Positions 23,090 to 34,487 are shown, counted from the stretch's first letter. The stretch: 64,000 nucleotides of DNA from Cryptomeria japonica (GCF_030272615.1 NC_081411.1:155086971-155150970); one strand, 5' to 3'. Notes: generated by a model from the letters alone, not told the origin. Translations and numbers: made by a program.

Positions 23090-23674
23090 GTGCTTATCCC
23101 CTTCACACAAAACAATCTTGGATCAAGCTCTCCAAAAAGCATCAGTCCCCGCCAACCTCAACACATCAATTTCAAGCCATGGTTGGCAGTCTTAGGTCAT
23201 CACCATTCCTCATTTTTTTCTGAAAGTGACAACGCTTCATTCCAACAACCACATAATGCATCCCTTCACATTGAAGGATTTATAAACCAACACAGAATCA
23301 AGCAAGTCTTGATTGATAATGGAGTTGGCCTGAATATATGCACCTTACAATTGGTCACAACATTGGGATATGCAGTTGAATTAGTAGACCCCCGCAAAAA
23401 CATAACCATTAAGGCCTATGATGATGCAGAGTGTTCTTCCAAAGGAGCTGTTTTGTTACCTATCAGAGTGGGCCTAGTGGTGAAGCACATCATCTGTGAA
23501 GTTCTGGACCTTCCTCTACCATATAATTTATTTTTAGGAAGACCTTGGATGCATGCCATGCAAGTCGTTGCATCCACCTATCATCAGTGTATCAAGTTTC
23601 CGCATAATGGTGTAGAAATCACAATCCTTGGTAATGCAAATCCATCTACACATTGTAACAATATTAATCATTAG
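23090..23674 (+). pseudogene. Gypsy-2 protease (retropepsin-like)
   Basis: The 194-codon segment contains QVLIDNGVGLNIC, the Tat/Athila form of the aspartic protease active site, with Asp at about residue 76. LGRPWMHAMQVVASTYHQCIKFPHNG marks the C-terminal half. The catalytic Asp is intact. The segment is separated from gag by a frameshift, and the frame stops after THCNNINH. The protease would cut the polyprotein inside the particle. Confidence 0.85.
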
Positions 23675-23778
23675 TCAGAAATTATCATTCCTAACAATCA
23701 AGAAGCTATCCCATCCATATCATATGTCAGTCCAACCTCTCTTTCTAGTTCAATCACCCTATACCAAAGCAAGAGAAG

Positions 23779-25203
23779 TTGAAAATGAAAATGGCAGAGG
23801 AAGGTCCTAGGGAATATAAGCTAAGCCAACTCTTTTGTGTTGGGAAATTACCCACCTCCCCTAGAACTCATGGCAAGCCTCAAAAGTTGCTTCAACTACC
23901 ATTGGCTAAGCAAGCATTCACTTTGGTGCAATTCATCCTTGGTAAAAATTGGGAAGAGGAAACCAGAGATGAGGATCTAGCAGAATGGATTACAAAGACC
24001 CTATCACCATATAAATCCCATAGGCTAAAATTCCTACTGATAAATATGGCAAAGGCCTCACCATTATGCAAATAATGGGCTATGATGGTGAGAGTACTTT
24101 GGGACATTGCAAACAAGGACGACACGAGCCCTTGCATCCTAAGTTGAAACCCAAAGATAACACTGGAATAGGTTTTCAAAAGGAATCTCTTCCTAAGCTT
24201 AGATTCAAAGGTAAACCTAGCAAACCCATGTATAAAATAGTTACTCCAAGGCAATCCTCCTTGATTATCTATGCAGTACCAACTAAACCCACTATATGAA
24301 AAAAATTGATCATCAAATCAGTAGCATCACTCACACCCACTGCACCAACAAGACTAATAAAACCATCAATAGAAGTAGCAGTAGCATCCACAACATCAAA
24401 AAACCCCCATAACTCCATCAGCAGCATTAGTACCATCGATAACCTCAACAACACTGATAATTCTATCAAAAACAACAGTAGCACCAACAACACCAATAAT
24501 CTCAGTAGCAGATTCAACGACACCAATAATCCTACTAGTAGCACCAACAACATCAACGACACCGATAATCCTACCAACAACATCAACAACTCCTATAATC
24601 CTACCGGCAACACCAACAATTCCACCTATAAAAGTGCATAAAGCCATGACAAAAACACTCTTCAATACAAAAGACACCCCATACTGGTACAGTAATAGGA
24701 TGTTAGAGAGTGATTCAGAGACTAACTCACATGAGTGGGAATTTGATACAGTGAATCTAAATACTTCAGACGAGGAAGACAAATCGCCACCCCCACCTCG
24801 TAAGGATATCCCAGTTTACGAGGAGGCATGGATTAAAACCTTTTGGGTTCATGAGCAAGAAGCATCTTCCACATTCCCTACATCAAATCCAACACCAGAA
24901 CCTGACAAAGAAAGTACCATTGATGAAGTTCACTCATCTATCTTAACCCTCATTGACGTCTCCTCTGAACTTAACTTAATTGATGATGTCATGCCCATTA
25001 TCCACCCTGAACTCATTGAATGGAACCAACCAAATCCCCCATGTCTTGATCAATTCCAAAATGATGAGGCACTCATTGACTTTTTAGAACTACGAGATGA
25101 CATACCAAGCGGGATCACAAAGCTCGATTTGCCATCAAACTTAATAGTGCAACATACTTTGGGGCAAATTCCAAACTATTTAGGTGCAAAAATATCACAA
25201 TAA
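23779..25203 (+). pseudogene. Gypsy-2 PR-RT linker with an Asn/Thr/Ser repeat
   Basis: The linker is in several frames. 23779-24075 has EYKLSQLFCVGKLPTSPRT, then GKNWEEETRDEDLAEW. 24306-24641 is a low-complexity Asn/Thr/Ser tract encoded by AAC/ACC/ATC triplets. 24634-25203 has TPYWYSNRMLESDSETNSHEW, an acidic DEEDKSPPPPRKD, and a long stretch ending LPSNLIVQHTLGQ. This is the variable region between protease and RT in Tat elements, and I assign it no enzyme role. Confidence 0.65.
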
Positions 25204-25370
25204 AACATGGATCTTCCTGTGAAAGGTTTGACATCATCCCCTTTGGTACAAATCAGGAGAGATCGACAATCCTAATCGAAGAAACAAAAGAATTCAATGT
25301 GGGGACCCTTGAGACTCCTCACCAAATACATTTGGCATCTCTACTAACTCTAGAGGAATAGCTAAAATTT

Positions 25371-25692
25371 GTGGAATTCTGCCAAAAGTGTCAAATCAAC
25401 TTTGCATGGTCTTACGCAGACATGCTTGGTCTAGATCCTAATTTGGTCATGCATCACCTCACCGTGGTAGAAGGAGCTAAACTGGTAAAACAAAAGCTTA
25501 GAAAGATCCACCCACAGATTGTTGTGCTTGTCAAAGCAAAACTCAAAAAGATCTTAGATGTTGGTTTCATCTAACCAATTGATTATACTGATTGGATCTC
25601 CAACATTGTACCTATCGGCAAGCCTAATGGGGGCATCTGTGTCTGTAATAACTTCATAGATTTGAACAAGGCATGCCCTAAGGATGACTTCC
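25371..25692 (+). pseudogene. Gypsy-2 reverse transcriptase, N-terminal part
   Basis: FAWSYADMLGLDPNLVMHHL opens the RT, followed by VKQKLRKIHPQ, a TAA after DVGFI, and WISNIVPIGKPNGG, then NFIDLNKACPKDDF. The coding phrase is cut exactly in the KDDFPLPNIDM motif by a 1.6 kb insertion and resumes at 27275. Confidence 0.9.
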
Positions 25693-27274
25693 TAGTGCAG
25701 GAGCACCTAGGACTTAGGATTATAGGTTTTTCACAAATTTGGCTTGTACTGACCCTAACCAAGTCAAGTATTGAATAAGGACTCTAGGAGGGTCCAAGAG
25801 TGAGTGTTTTGAGTCAAATGTAGGCCTAGTAGAGTTAGTTGCTTCCTAGGTTTGCATTTTGTGCATAGGTAGTGGTTTGAGTAGGTAATTGACCTTCTTG
25901 ATGGACAAGAGTATAAAAAATTGGTATAAGAATCAGGGAGGGTTAAAATAGTCTTAGTAATTCTTTAAAAGTCATGAGTAATGACTTAGAATAGGTTTCA
26001 TAGGTTGAAAAGGCAAAAAGTGCAAAAAGTGCAAAGTTGCAAAAAGTTGTCATGACAACTTTTGAAAGTTGTCATGACAATTTTTTGTCTTAAAATGATT
26101 AGTGATGGACTTATGGATAGACAAACACCCTATAATGACTCCACACATGGGGAATACTATAAAAACCTTCTCTTGCATGGTTACCAAGGTTGGATTTTTG
26201 TGTTTATGAGATCAACAATCTGAAACTACTCATTTTTGGACTGTTTGTCAACATTTTGGCTTATTTTGCTCATTTTGTGAATACAAATGGATTGAGTTTC
26301 TTTGGTGTGTTTCAGATTATTTAGTTTCATTTCAAGCTTTGTAGTTAGGTTGTATTAGTGTTTTCTTGGTTTGGTTTGCAAACAACCAGTTTTGGCTTGT
26401 ACTTAGCAATTTTGTGTAAAATCATTGCCCCATGAATTCCCTTCGTGCTACCATCACAACCTATTGGGAAATGGAAGGAAACCACTTGTACAATGTACAT
26501 ATACAGGGACAATTTTTTGAGATGAATAATGATATGACTATCACCTTGTTCTAGGCGAGTCCAGGAGCAACCAGGCTAGAGGAGATAGGGTGAATTTGGA
26601 GTGTAAAGTGCATGGGTGAATGCAAAACCACAATATAATCTTTTGGAGGGGTCCATGATGTTCTTATAGAGTTTCCTATGCAAGGGGAAGCCTTGAAATG
26701 ACCATTTGATGCTCATTTTCCAAACTTGACCAGTCATTGTCGGTTAGAATGCCTAGAAACCCTTCAAAATCCTCATTTTGGGTTAGGGAATTGTACGGTG
26801 GGTTGAGGAACCAAAACCAATAAAATTAATTGAGAATAGGTGAGTCTTTGAATAATATCAAACCTTGTTGCAGGGTCTTTTGGACTATTTCCTCCTAAGC
26901 CCTAGAAAATCGGATTTTGGAGGCCTATTCCTTATAGCCCTTTTCTAGGCAAAATGGTGAAATCGGTAAGAAAGCTAATGAAGGAAAACCTCAAATGGAC
27001 CCAAAAGGTATTAAAATAATGATTAGAAGCCACCTCCACACCTCTGCATCAACTCATGATAGTAGGAGATCAAATTGACAAGGTGAAGCCAAGACACCCA
27101 TAATGAGCACATGGGAAACATTGTGAATTGGTAGGGTTCCTAGTTAAACACTTGAAGAAAGCCCTAGAGGAGAATGAGAAGGACTTCAAGGTCTTAGAGC
27201 ATAGCCAAACCTAGAGGTTTGGTGGAATTGAGCAACACCAACTAGGTGAAGTATGAGCAAGCTAGGTGAATCCC
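25693..27274. mobile_element. Unclassified insertion inside the Gypsy-2 RT
   Basis: A 1,582 bp insertion flanked by ATGACTTCC (25684-25692) and ATCACTTCC (27275-27283), a 9 bp duplication with one mismatch. Nine bases is the size made by Mutator-like elements. CACCTAG occurs near both ends in inverted orientation, but I see no long terminal inverted repeat. The sequence contains ACTATAAAAACC (about 26158-26169) and an inverted GTTGTCATGACAAC pair near 26047-26080. No transposase is visible, so it would be non-autonomous. A solo LTR is the main alternative. Confidence 0.6.
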
Positions 27275-27891
27275 ATCACTTCCCCTTACCCAACATCGAC
27301 ATGATTGTCGATCTCACAATAGGTCATGCAATGCTTTCTCTTATGGATTTATTTTTAGGGTACAACTAGATCAAGATTTCTCCAGAGGATCAACATAAAA
27401 CTGCTTTCACATGCCCATGGGGAACCTACTGTTGGAATGTGACGCCATTTGGTTTGAAAAGTGCAGGAGCAACCTATCAAAGAGCTATGACTACCATCTT
27501 TCATGACCTAATGCACACTATAATGGAAGATTATGTTGATGATTTACTAGCTAAATCATTAAGAAGAGAGGGTCATCCAAAAATACTAGGTAAATTCTTT
27601 GACAGATTAGAGCAATATCATGTCTATCTCAATCCAAAGAAATGTGTCTTTGCAGTGACCTCTGGGAAGCTCCTAGGATACATTGTCTCAAGCAAGGGCA
27701 TTAAAGTAGATCCAGCAAAGGTTAAAAATATCATGCACATGCCACCTCCCAATAACATCAGTCAGTTAAGGGCACTACAAGGGCGGCTGCAATCAATTCA
27801 AAGATTCATTGCACAATTGGCTGATAAGTGTCATCCCTTCACGCATCTATTACACAAGAATATCCACTTTCAATGGGATACAAAGTGCTAG
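27275..27891 (+). pseudogene. Gypsy-2 reverse transcriptase, catalytic part
   Basis: The segment resumes with HFPLPNIDMIVDL, then LGYN-stop-IKISPEDQHKTAF, where the TAG at 27367-27369 stands for the Gln of the family GYNQIKI. TPFGLKSAGATYQRAMT and MEDYVDDLLAKS follow, with the YVDD active site intact at about 27532-27543. KKCVFAVTSGKLLGYIVS ends the palm/thumb. Another TAG follows at 27889-27891. Confidence 0.92.
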
Positions 27892-27903
27892 CAAGAATTT
27901 GAA

Positions 27904-28317
27904 ATGCTTAAAGATTACCTAATGAATACACTATTGTTGATCTCACTAGATCCAAGTAGACCTCTATTTCTCTATATTTCACCTACAAATACGGCATTAG
28001 GAGTACTGATGGCACAACATAATGCAAAAGGAAATGAGTGTGTTGTATACTATATCTCTTACACATTGGTAGGCTATGAACTCAACTACACACCTATTGA
28101 GCAAGCTTGCCTATTAGTTATCTTGGTAGCCACCAAATTGAGGCACTATATGTTGACACACAAGGTACAACTCATCGCTAAAATCGATCCACTTAAGTAC
28201 CTACTCAGCAAGGCAATAGTGATAGGCCACATGGCCAAATGGGTTATGATCCTAAGTGAATTTAACATTAAGTATGTGGACCACAAGGCTATCAAGGGGC
28301 AAGTTATTGTAGATTAG
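27904..28317 (+). pseudogene. Gypsy-2 first RNase H domain
   Basis: RPLFLYISPTNTALGVLMAQ and ELNYTPIEQACLLVILVATK (DExxN and E motif regions of the Ty3/gypsy RNase H) are followed by WVMILSEFNIKYVDHKAIKG. A TAG at 28315-28317 comes after VIVD, where relatives read DQL. This domain degrades RNA in the RNA-DNA hybrid. Confidence 0.88.
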
Positions 28318-28800
28318 TTGGTCGATGCACCCCTCATAGGTAACCATCCTCTTGTTTCAAATTTTCTAGATGAAGAGATCTTCATGATTACAACTACACA
28401 ACCATGGAAGCTCTACTTTGATGGCTCATATACTAGATATGGATTGGGGGAAGGCATTCTTTTCATTACACCTCAATGTGACAACATCCCAAAGTCATAT
28501 AGGCTCACTTTTCCATGCACCAATAATATAGTAGAATACAAGGCCTTAATCATAGGACTCAGATTGGCTATACAACGACATCTCAAAGAGCTACAAGTAT
28601 ATGGAGATTCTCAACTAGTCATCTAATAAGTCACTGATGAGTATCAAACCAAGGATGATAAGCTCATACCATATAAAAGGATGGTGGATAGTTACAAAGA
28701 ATCATTTACAACTATCACCTTTGAGCAAGTACCTAGAGATCAGAATTGAGTTGCCGATCCAATGGCTACAATTGCATCTCTACTGGATCTTCCGCAAAAT
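28318..28800 (+). pseudogene. Gypsy-2 second, archaeal-type RNase H domain
   Basis: WKLYFDGSYTRYGLGEGILF, CTNNIVEYKALIIGLRLA and ELQVYGDSQLVI give the DGS, E and GDS motifs of the additional archaeal-type RNase H, found in the Tat lineage together with the first RNase H. Two stops follow LVI at 28624-28629. The tail, DEYQTKDDKLIPYK-like, continues in another frame to about 28800. Confidence 0.85.
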
Positions 28801-29044
28801 TCAACACGCTACGAGTTCTTGGTAGAACAACTTTGGATCCTCGCGTATGATATCCCTGAAACTGAAATGATATGTCACCTCGTTTGTTTCCAAATCCCCA
28901 TGGTACAGTGAGTTCTACACCTACCTCCGTGATCACATACTCTCTCCTAACCAATGCAAAACCTTTATTCGCCAAACTAGTTAATACACCATCATTGCCA
29001 AAACCCTATACCGATGAAGTCTTGATGGTATTCTCCTTCAATGT

Positions 29045-30160
29045 TTGGAACAAAAAAAGATAACAAAGGCCTTGGAAGAGGTACATGAAGGCATTTGTGG
29101 GGCTCACTCAAGCGGTCCTTCCTTAGCAAAGAAGATCATGTGTGTTGGATACTATTGGCCATCCATGGATAAAGACTCCTACTATTTTGTCAGAAAATGC
29201 AAGAAGTATCAAGTTCAGGAAGACCTGATACATGCACCAACATAGGAATTGCAACCAATCACAACACCATGGCCCTTTTGTTAATGGGGACTTGACCTTG
29301 TGGGTAAAATTCATCCATCTTCATCCAATAGCCATAAATTTATAATTACTACCACCGAATACTTCACAAAGTGGATCGAAGCCATTCCACTTACCCAAGT
29401 CATCGACAAGTAGATCACCTCATTCATCCTTAATTATATCATCTGCCGGTATGGTGTACCCATGTCCATCATCATAGATAATGGGCTTCCTTTCAAAAAT
29501 CAGGATGTCTGTGAGCTCTATGAGAAGTTTCACATTCAACACCGTTTTTCCACTCCCTATTACCCACAAGGCAATGGTCAGGCCAAAGCATCAAACAAAA
29601 ACATATTAAAAATCCTTAAGAAGATAGTCAATGATGTTGGTCATGATTGGAAGGTTCAATTAAATCTAGCACTATGGGTGTATTGAACTAGCATTCGAAC
29701 CCCTACAGGCACAACTCCCTACTCACTAGTCTATGGAGAGGAGGCCATTCTTCCTATTGAGTTTGAAATATAATCTCTACGGGTTTCCTTACAAATTCTG
29801 ATAGATGATGAAGCATACCGAGTCTCCTGTCTTCAAGACTTGGAACTACTTGATGAAAGACAACAAGTTGCATACAACCACCTCAAGTCCTATCAACAAC
29901 ACATGAGAAGAAGTTATAATCATCGGGTTAAACCTCGTACATTTGAAGGTAGGTGATCTTGTTCTCAGGGAGAATCCTCATAATAAACCAAATAGAGAAC
30001 ATCAGGGAAAGTTTGAATCTAACTGGCTGGTCCCATATGTTATCATGGTTGTATTTGGGTCTGGGGCATATTAGTTGGCTACTTTAGAAGGGGAACCACT
30101 AGCAGATCTGATCAACAACATGCACCTCAAAATAGTAAAGAGAAAAATCATACATCCAAA
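29045..30160 (+). pseudogene. Gypsy-2 integrase
   Basis: EVHEGICGAHSSGPSLAKK and YYWPSMDKD mark the zinc domain; its final Cys is Tyr (CKKYQ). The rve core has GLDLVGKIH (first Asp) and MSIIIDNGLPFKN (second Asp). The third catalytic residue is lost: QAKASNK has AAA at 29585-29587 where relatives have QAEA (Glu). TAG at 29411-29413 (family KQITSF) and TGA at 29684-29686 (family YRTSIRTPTG) are typical decay stops. A C-terminal domain (QQVAYNHLKSYQQHMRRSYN) continues in other frames to about 30160. Confidence 0.9.
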
Positions 30161-30278
30161 TGGTGAACAACCACTCCGGTGGCACCTTGGGTAAGTACGA
30201 TGATGAAAACTTGACATCTCCTCCTCCATCACCTCCATCTCCTCCTCCTACTCCTCAGCCTCTTCTCCTCCTCTGTCA

Positions 30279-31381
30279 CTATCTCCCGTCATCCTCAAAG
30301 GATGGTATCGGCTCAGCTGGATCTAAAATGCGTAGAATAGGATGCATGGTACGATACTGTGTGTACTCCTCTATCACCCTTGCATCCACAATCTCTGGCC
30401 TCATATGCCATTGTCTTGCCTGTAAGGTTTGTAACTTGTCTAGGGCCTGATCATATGGTAACACTAGCCCCCAGTGAAATCTCTCCCATACTACCCGTGC
30501 ATACTCCCCTGATCCCCTCGGCAATCCCTACCTCTATCCAAACTGTCTCATCACTCTACCTGGTACTTGTCTCTCTACATTGTATGTTGTCCTACCAATC
30601 AAAAACTGTGTCATAAATACATACGGCAAGGCCTTTGCATCATCTACCCAAGGCTCACACTCAATATATGGCCTCCATATCACTGTATCCAAATCATCTA
30701 ATGCTCGCCGCCAAAAATCTGACTTCCCCAAGTGGAGCTGGCTTGTCATACCTCCATACATATACACATAGGGCTGATGTGCCACCCTAAACCTCAAGCT
30801 GACCGACCATGTCATTGGCAGGTGCTCCCACACCAAGATATGTAGCAATGTAATCCCTACCCCTAGAGAGCTCATATCTCGTTATTTAACCTCATGTAGC
30901 TCCATGTACAAATGTGAAAGTATGCATGGTCCCCATGCATAGTAGGTGCCATCTGTTGCCATGTGCTCTATGACCTAGCTCCAACCCATGGCCAGTCCAT
31001 ATGATCATCGATCGGGGAAAGCAAGCCCCTGACAATGCTTGATAAAATAGCTGGTAGTGGCTCATACAAGGTAACTATCTCCTCTCATGCTATCGAGCCA
31101 TCATGAATATACACATCCTCTCCAAACATCCATCACATAGCTGTTGTCCCCAAAGCTCGGTCATAGGTCACCAGCTCCCCTCGGATAGGGATGTGTAGTA
31201 TCCTCCACACATCCTCTAGGGTAACTGTCATCTCTCTTGTCGCTAGGTGGAAGGTACATGTCTCACTATGCCAACACTTGGCCAATGCTGTCATTAGTCC
31301 ATGATTCATCTGAGTCATGGGAAGATACAACATATCATATAAACCAGTCACAATAATACAGTCTACCTTTGCCTTTGTCAA
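30279..31381 (-). pseudogene. Antisense plant mobile domain (PMD) ORF in Gypsy-2
   Basis: On the strand opposite to pol, between IN and the 3' LTR. 31381-31133 encodes MTKAKVDCIIVTGLYDMLYL, then CWHSETCTFHLATREMTVTL and EDVWRILHIPIRGELVTYD. This matches the start of the aminotransferase-like plant mobile domain (PF10536), found in MAIN/MAIL1 and in proteins labelled phosphatase 7 long form. After shifts and stops, 30875-30534 gives ITLLHILVWEHLP, DTVIWRPYIECEPWV and VERQVPGRVMRQFG, and 30524-30279 gives YARVVWERFHWGL. It is a broken coding copy. PMD genes are known passengers of plant transposons, and antisense extra ORFs are known in Tat elements. Confidence 0.82.
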
Positions 31382-31708
31382 CTGCCCTCACAGCTATTGC
31401 GTGGCAGGGTGCCACTCATGCATCTATAGAACAGGAAGGTCCTCCTACACATACACACATCAACATACCATCAATTATTTTGTTTCAAACTTTCTTAAGT
31501 TTCAACCTTACTATCAACAGATACTTTGATCAAGTATCTTCAGGTCTCAATAGGTAAGCGATCATGGAAAACCTAGACTATATCAAGTATTTATCATAAT
31601 GACCTAGTCTCAACGGGGTCACTATGATTCAAAACAACTCATTCATCCATCCACCCAACATAGGCATCAGGAGATAATTTTCCTAACACTCGGGCATCTT
31701 TTTTCTAA

Positions 31709-31960
31709 CAGTAGCGCTATTCTGCTAACAATCACGCTACAACCTATACACAATAGCATTAAAAAAACAAAAGCACTAAATAAACTACACAAACATGCTA
31801 TTACATGACAATAGCACTACAACATTGACTTGAAAGCACTAACAAAAGAATAGCGCTATTGCTACTATGCAAACACGCTACAAAAGGGCACTAGTGCTAA
31901 AACAACTATACAATGGTGTTATTTTAGCTAACAAAAGTGCTAAAACTAGCGCTATTGTCT
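31709..31960 (-). repeat. TTAGCRCTATTGT-like array upstream of the antisense PMD ORF
   Basis: On the minus strand the region reads TTTTAGCACTTTTGTTAGC, TAGTGCTATTGTC, TTTAGTGCTTTTGT and related units. This is the same motif family and spacing as in the gag leader at 18473-18800. The array ends about 330 bases before the PMD ORF start, so it sits in the equivalent 5' position of the antisense unit. Confidence 0.75.
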
Positions 31961-32205
31961 TGATTGGACTTGGACACTTGAAAAAACATGCTAAAAATGC
32001 ACAAAACATAAAATTCAAAATTTGTGTATCGCTGGTCCGTAGTCATTTGGCTGCTGGAATCGACGAATCCACTCTAGCCATTGATCTGCTATAGGCACAG
32101 GCCTCATGATGATCGTTGCCTACTCCTTCACTAAAAGTCACTGTCAGAGCTCCAAACTGCAAGGGAGATAGATCCAAATGAGCCTATTTTCACCCCTTAA
32201 ACCCC

Positions 32206-32212
32206 ATATATA
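32206..32212 (-). promoter_or_regulatory. Candidate TATA box for the antisense PMD unit
   Basis: On the minus strand GGGTATATATGGGG occurs in an otherwise C/T-rich plus-strand stretch, about 245 bases before the motif array and 825 before the PMD ORF. TATA-like sequences are common in AT-rich DNA, so this is weak. Confidence 0.3.
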
Positions 32213-32504
32213 CCCTCCAGCCCTAACCGACTTTCACCCCTATCACTGCTGTAGTCCCTATGAACTTCCAACACTTCCCATTTCTCCATTTTAACTCTGA
32301 TTTCTTCCATTTTTTCATCGTTATTGGTAATTTCTTCTATTCTACCTCCCCTCCACTTTTCGTCCTTTTTCGAGAGATCGCTAGATTTTTCAAAAAAATT
32401 GACCCATCTCTCGAGGGGGCATACCACCCACTAAATTAACATTTATGGGGCATATTTCTTTACACCTATTTTTCTTTCTTTGAAACGACGCAATAAACCA
32501 CACC

Positions 32505-32522
32505 GTCTCAAAGAGGGGCAAA
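32505..32522 (+). promoter_or_regulatory. Gypsy-2 polypurine tract
   Basis: TCAAAGAGGGGCAAA lies immediately before the TG of the 3' LTR. The same tract borders an LTR on the minus strand at 46641-46656, linking that LTR to the same lineage. Confidence 0.85.
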
Positions 32523-34021
32523 TGTAGTCACATAAATCTGTCCACTTAATTAAATGAATATTTACCATTTATTTGATTATTTAAACCATTAATAATTAGT
32601 TAATTAAATTAATATTTAATTAATTCATCCTCAACCTGTTCTATTAATTAAATAAATTATTTAATTTATTTAAATTAATTCATTAAGCCACACTCTAAAA
32701 TAAATTAAATGAATAAACCATATTTATTTAATTTTAACCCTCTTTCCTCTTCTAAATAAATAATTAAAACATTTATTTAAATCCCTAAACTACCCCCCCC
32801 GACACTTGCATTCTCCTACAAATGCAAGTTGCAACCACAATTGAAATAATTTTATTTTATTTTAAATAAAATCCTATTTTCCCTCACCCACCAAACCCAC
32901 TTGCAATCCTAAATCCTCTTCTAGACTCTTCTAATCACTTTCTAAATTCTTCTAACCAATCCTAATTAGCCTAATCTCATTTTCTAAATATTGTCACATT
33001 CCTAAGCAACTTGAAGTCACTTCTCAAAGCCTCAAAGCATTTAATGCTTTATGTGTTCAACAAGCTAACCCCTAAAGTCTTTCAAACCACTAATGGCTCT
33101 TACATGACCATTTATGGCTCTTACATAACCATTTATGGTTAACTCAACTCATCCACATGGTTAGAGACTTTCCCTCTAACTCAACCTCGATTTGACTCAT
33201 GGGTCTCTTCAAGCATTTATTGCTTTGACCATGGTTATCCTCACTAACTCTTGCACAAGAATTTGTCCATTGGATAAAGATATTATTTATTGGATAATGG
33301 CTTTATTCATTCAACTCAACATCTTACCTCCCAAGTTAACCTTCAAGTCATGTCAAGCATTTAATGCTTCTTCCATTTCCTATCAACCCATCTCATAATG
33401 ACATTTGTCATCCTAGGATTGGATTGAAAACCCTCACATGGATCATAAACCCATCAATCCTGGTCTTTGTTTAGATTACTCAATCTCAACCATCCATTTC
33501 TCTATTTTTCCTATAAATAGAGCTCACATTCCTCATTCTCAAATCCTAAAGCATCTAAGACTATCTAGTCATAATCTAGAAATCTTGTATGCATCTTAGT
33601 TATAGTGAATTTTTTAGATCATTTTAGAGTAAAATCACAATCTACATTGTCTTTTGGTTAAAATTGATAATAGCTAATTAACTCATTTTCTCTCATTCCT
33701 AGCTAGCTTGCATTTACATATTTTCATAATCATCTTCAATCTTGAATCTCCATAAGACTTCCATAGTAGTGAAAAGTTGAGAGCTACACTCATGTGGAAC
33801 TTGGAGAGGAGAGGAACAAGGGCGGAGCAGCTATGAACATCTTGGTTAGCATTTGGAGGTGTGTAGTTTATCTCTTTTATATTTGCATGCTTTCTTTTTC
33901 ATGTTTAATATCTCTCTTGATATGCTTTCTTAGGATAATATATTTTTGCTAACACTAACGTTTGAACTTGTTTCTTGTGTTGTTGTGTTTGCATTACTAT
34001 TCTAATCCTTTTTGCAGAGCT
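32523..34021 (+). repeat. Gypsy-2 3' LTR
   Basis: The LTR is about 1.5 kb from TGTAGTCACATAAATCTG to TTTTTGCAGAGCT, directly after the polypurine tract. Scattered substitutions and small indels against the 5' LTR indicate an old insertion. I did not count them. Confidence 0.92.
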
Positions 34022-34088
34022 ATATATATATATATATAAAATATAATACATATGTATGTATTTATATGTGTGTGCATGTGTGTATATA

Positions 34089-34124
<36 letters not shown>

Positions 34125-34267
34125 TGTATGTATGTATACACACACACACACACATATATATACATGTATGTGTATATATGTATATATATACATGTATGTA
34201 TGTATATATGTATATATATACATGTATGTATGTATATATATATACATACATGTATAGATATACATAC
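34022..34267. repeat. TA/TATG/CA microsatellite
   Basis: Runs of TA, TATG and CA repeats fill this stretch and form a large imperfect palindrome (TGTATG ... CATACA). It continues the microsatellite interrupted by Copia-1 and Gypsy-2. Six-frame ORFs of Tyr/Ile/Cys/His repeats here are artefacts of the repeat. Confidence 0.9.
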
Positions 34268-34271
34268 AGAC

Positions 34272-34297
34272 AGGTAAATGCACCAAGATGGTGAACA
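34272..34297 (+). repeat. Left terminal inverted repeat
   Basis: AGGTAAATGCACCAAGATGG continues to GAACA. It pairs with 37433-37458, with one mismatch (A/G at the eighth base). Confidence 0.75.
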
Positions 34298-34432
34298 GAA
34301 AAGTGGCCACATGCAAAAACAAAAAAAATCATAACCCGTGTGTGTGTATAGGTTATGTAAAACTAGAATTTTTTGTCTTAGTTCTGCATAACCCATACGG
34401 GTTATATAGAAATAGGAACCAAATAGGAAGTG

Positions 34433-34433
<1 letters not shown>

Positions 34434-34487
<54 letters not shown>

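Larger units (their letters stand above)
16874..34021 (+). mobile_element. Gypsy-2: Tat-lineage Ty3/gypsy retrotransposon, decayed
   Basis: A 17.1 kb element on the plus strand: LTR, tRNA-Trp primer site, long leader, small ORF, gag, PR, RT, RNase H, second (archaeal-type) RNase H, IN, antisense PMD ORF, polypurine tract, LTR. RT before IN marks Ty3/gypsy, and the second RNase H is characteristic of the Tat lineage (Ogre, Retand and relatives). The flanks ATATA (16869-16873) and ATATA (34022-34026) fit a 5 bp duplication inside the microsatellite. The LTR ends read GAGAA and GAGCT, each one change from an expected CA end. Many stops show it is inactive. Confidence 0.9.

Noticed and set aside
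34012-34332. Several overlapping Tyr/Ile/Cys/His-repeat ORFs on both strands
   Set aside because: They come from TATG, TA and CA microsatellites and are open in many frames at once.
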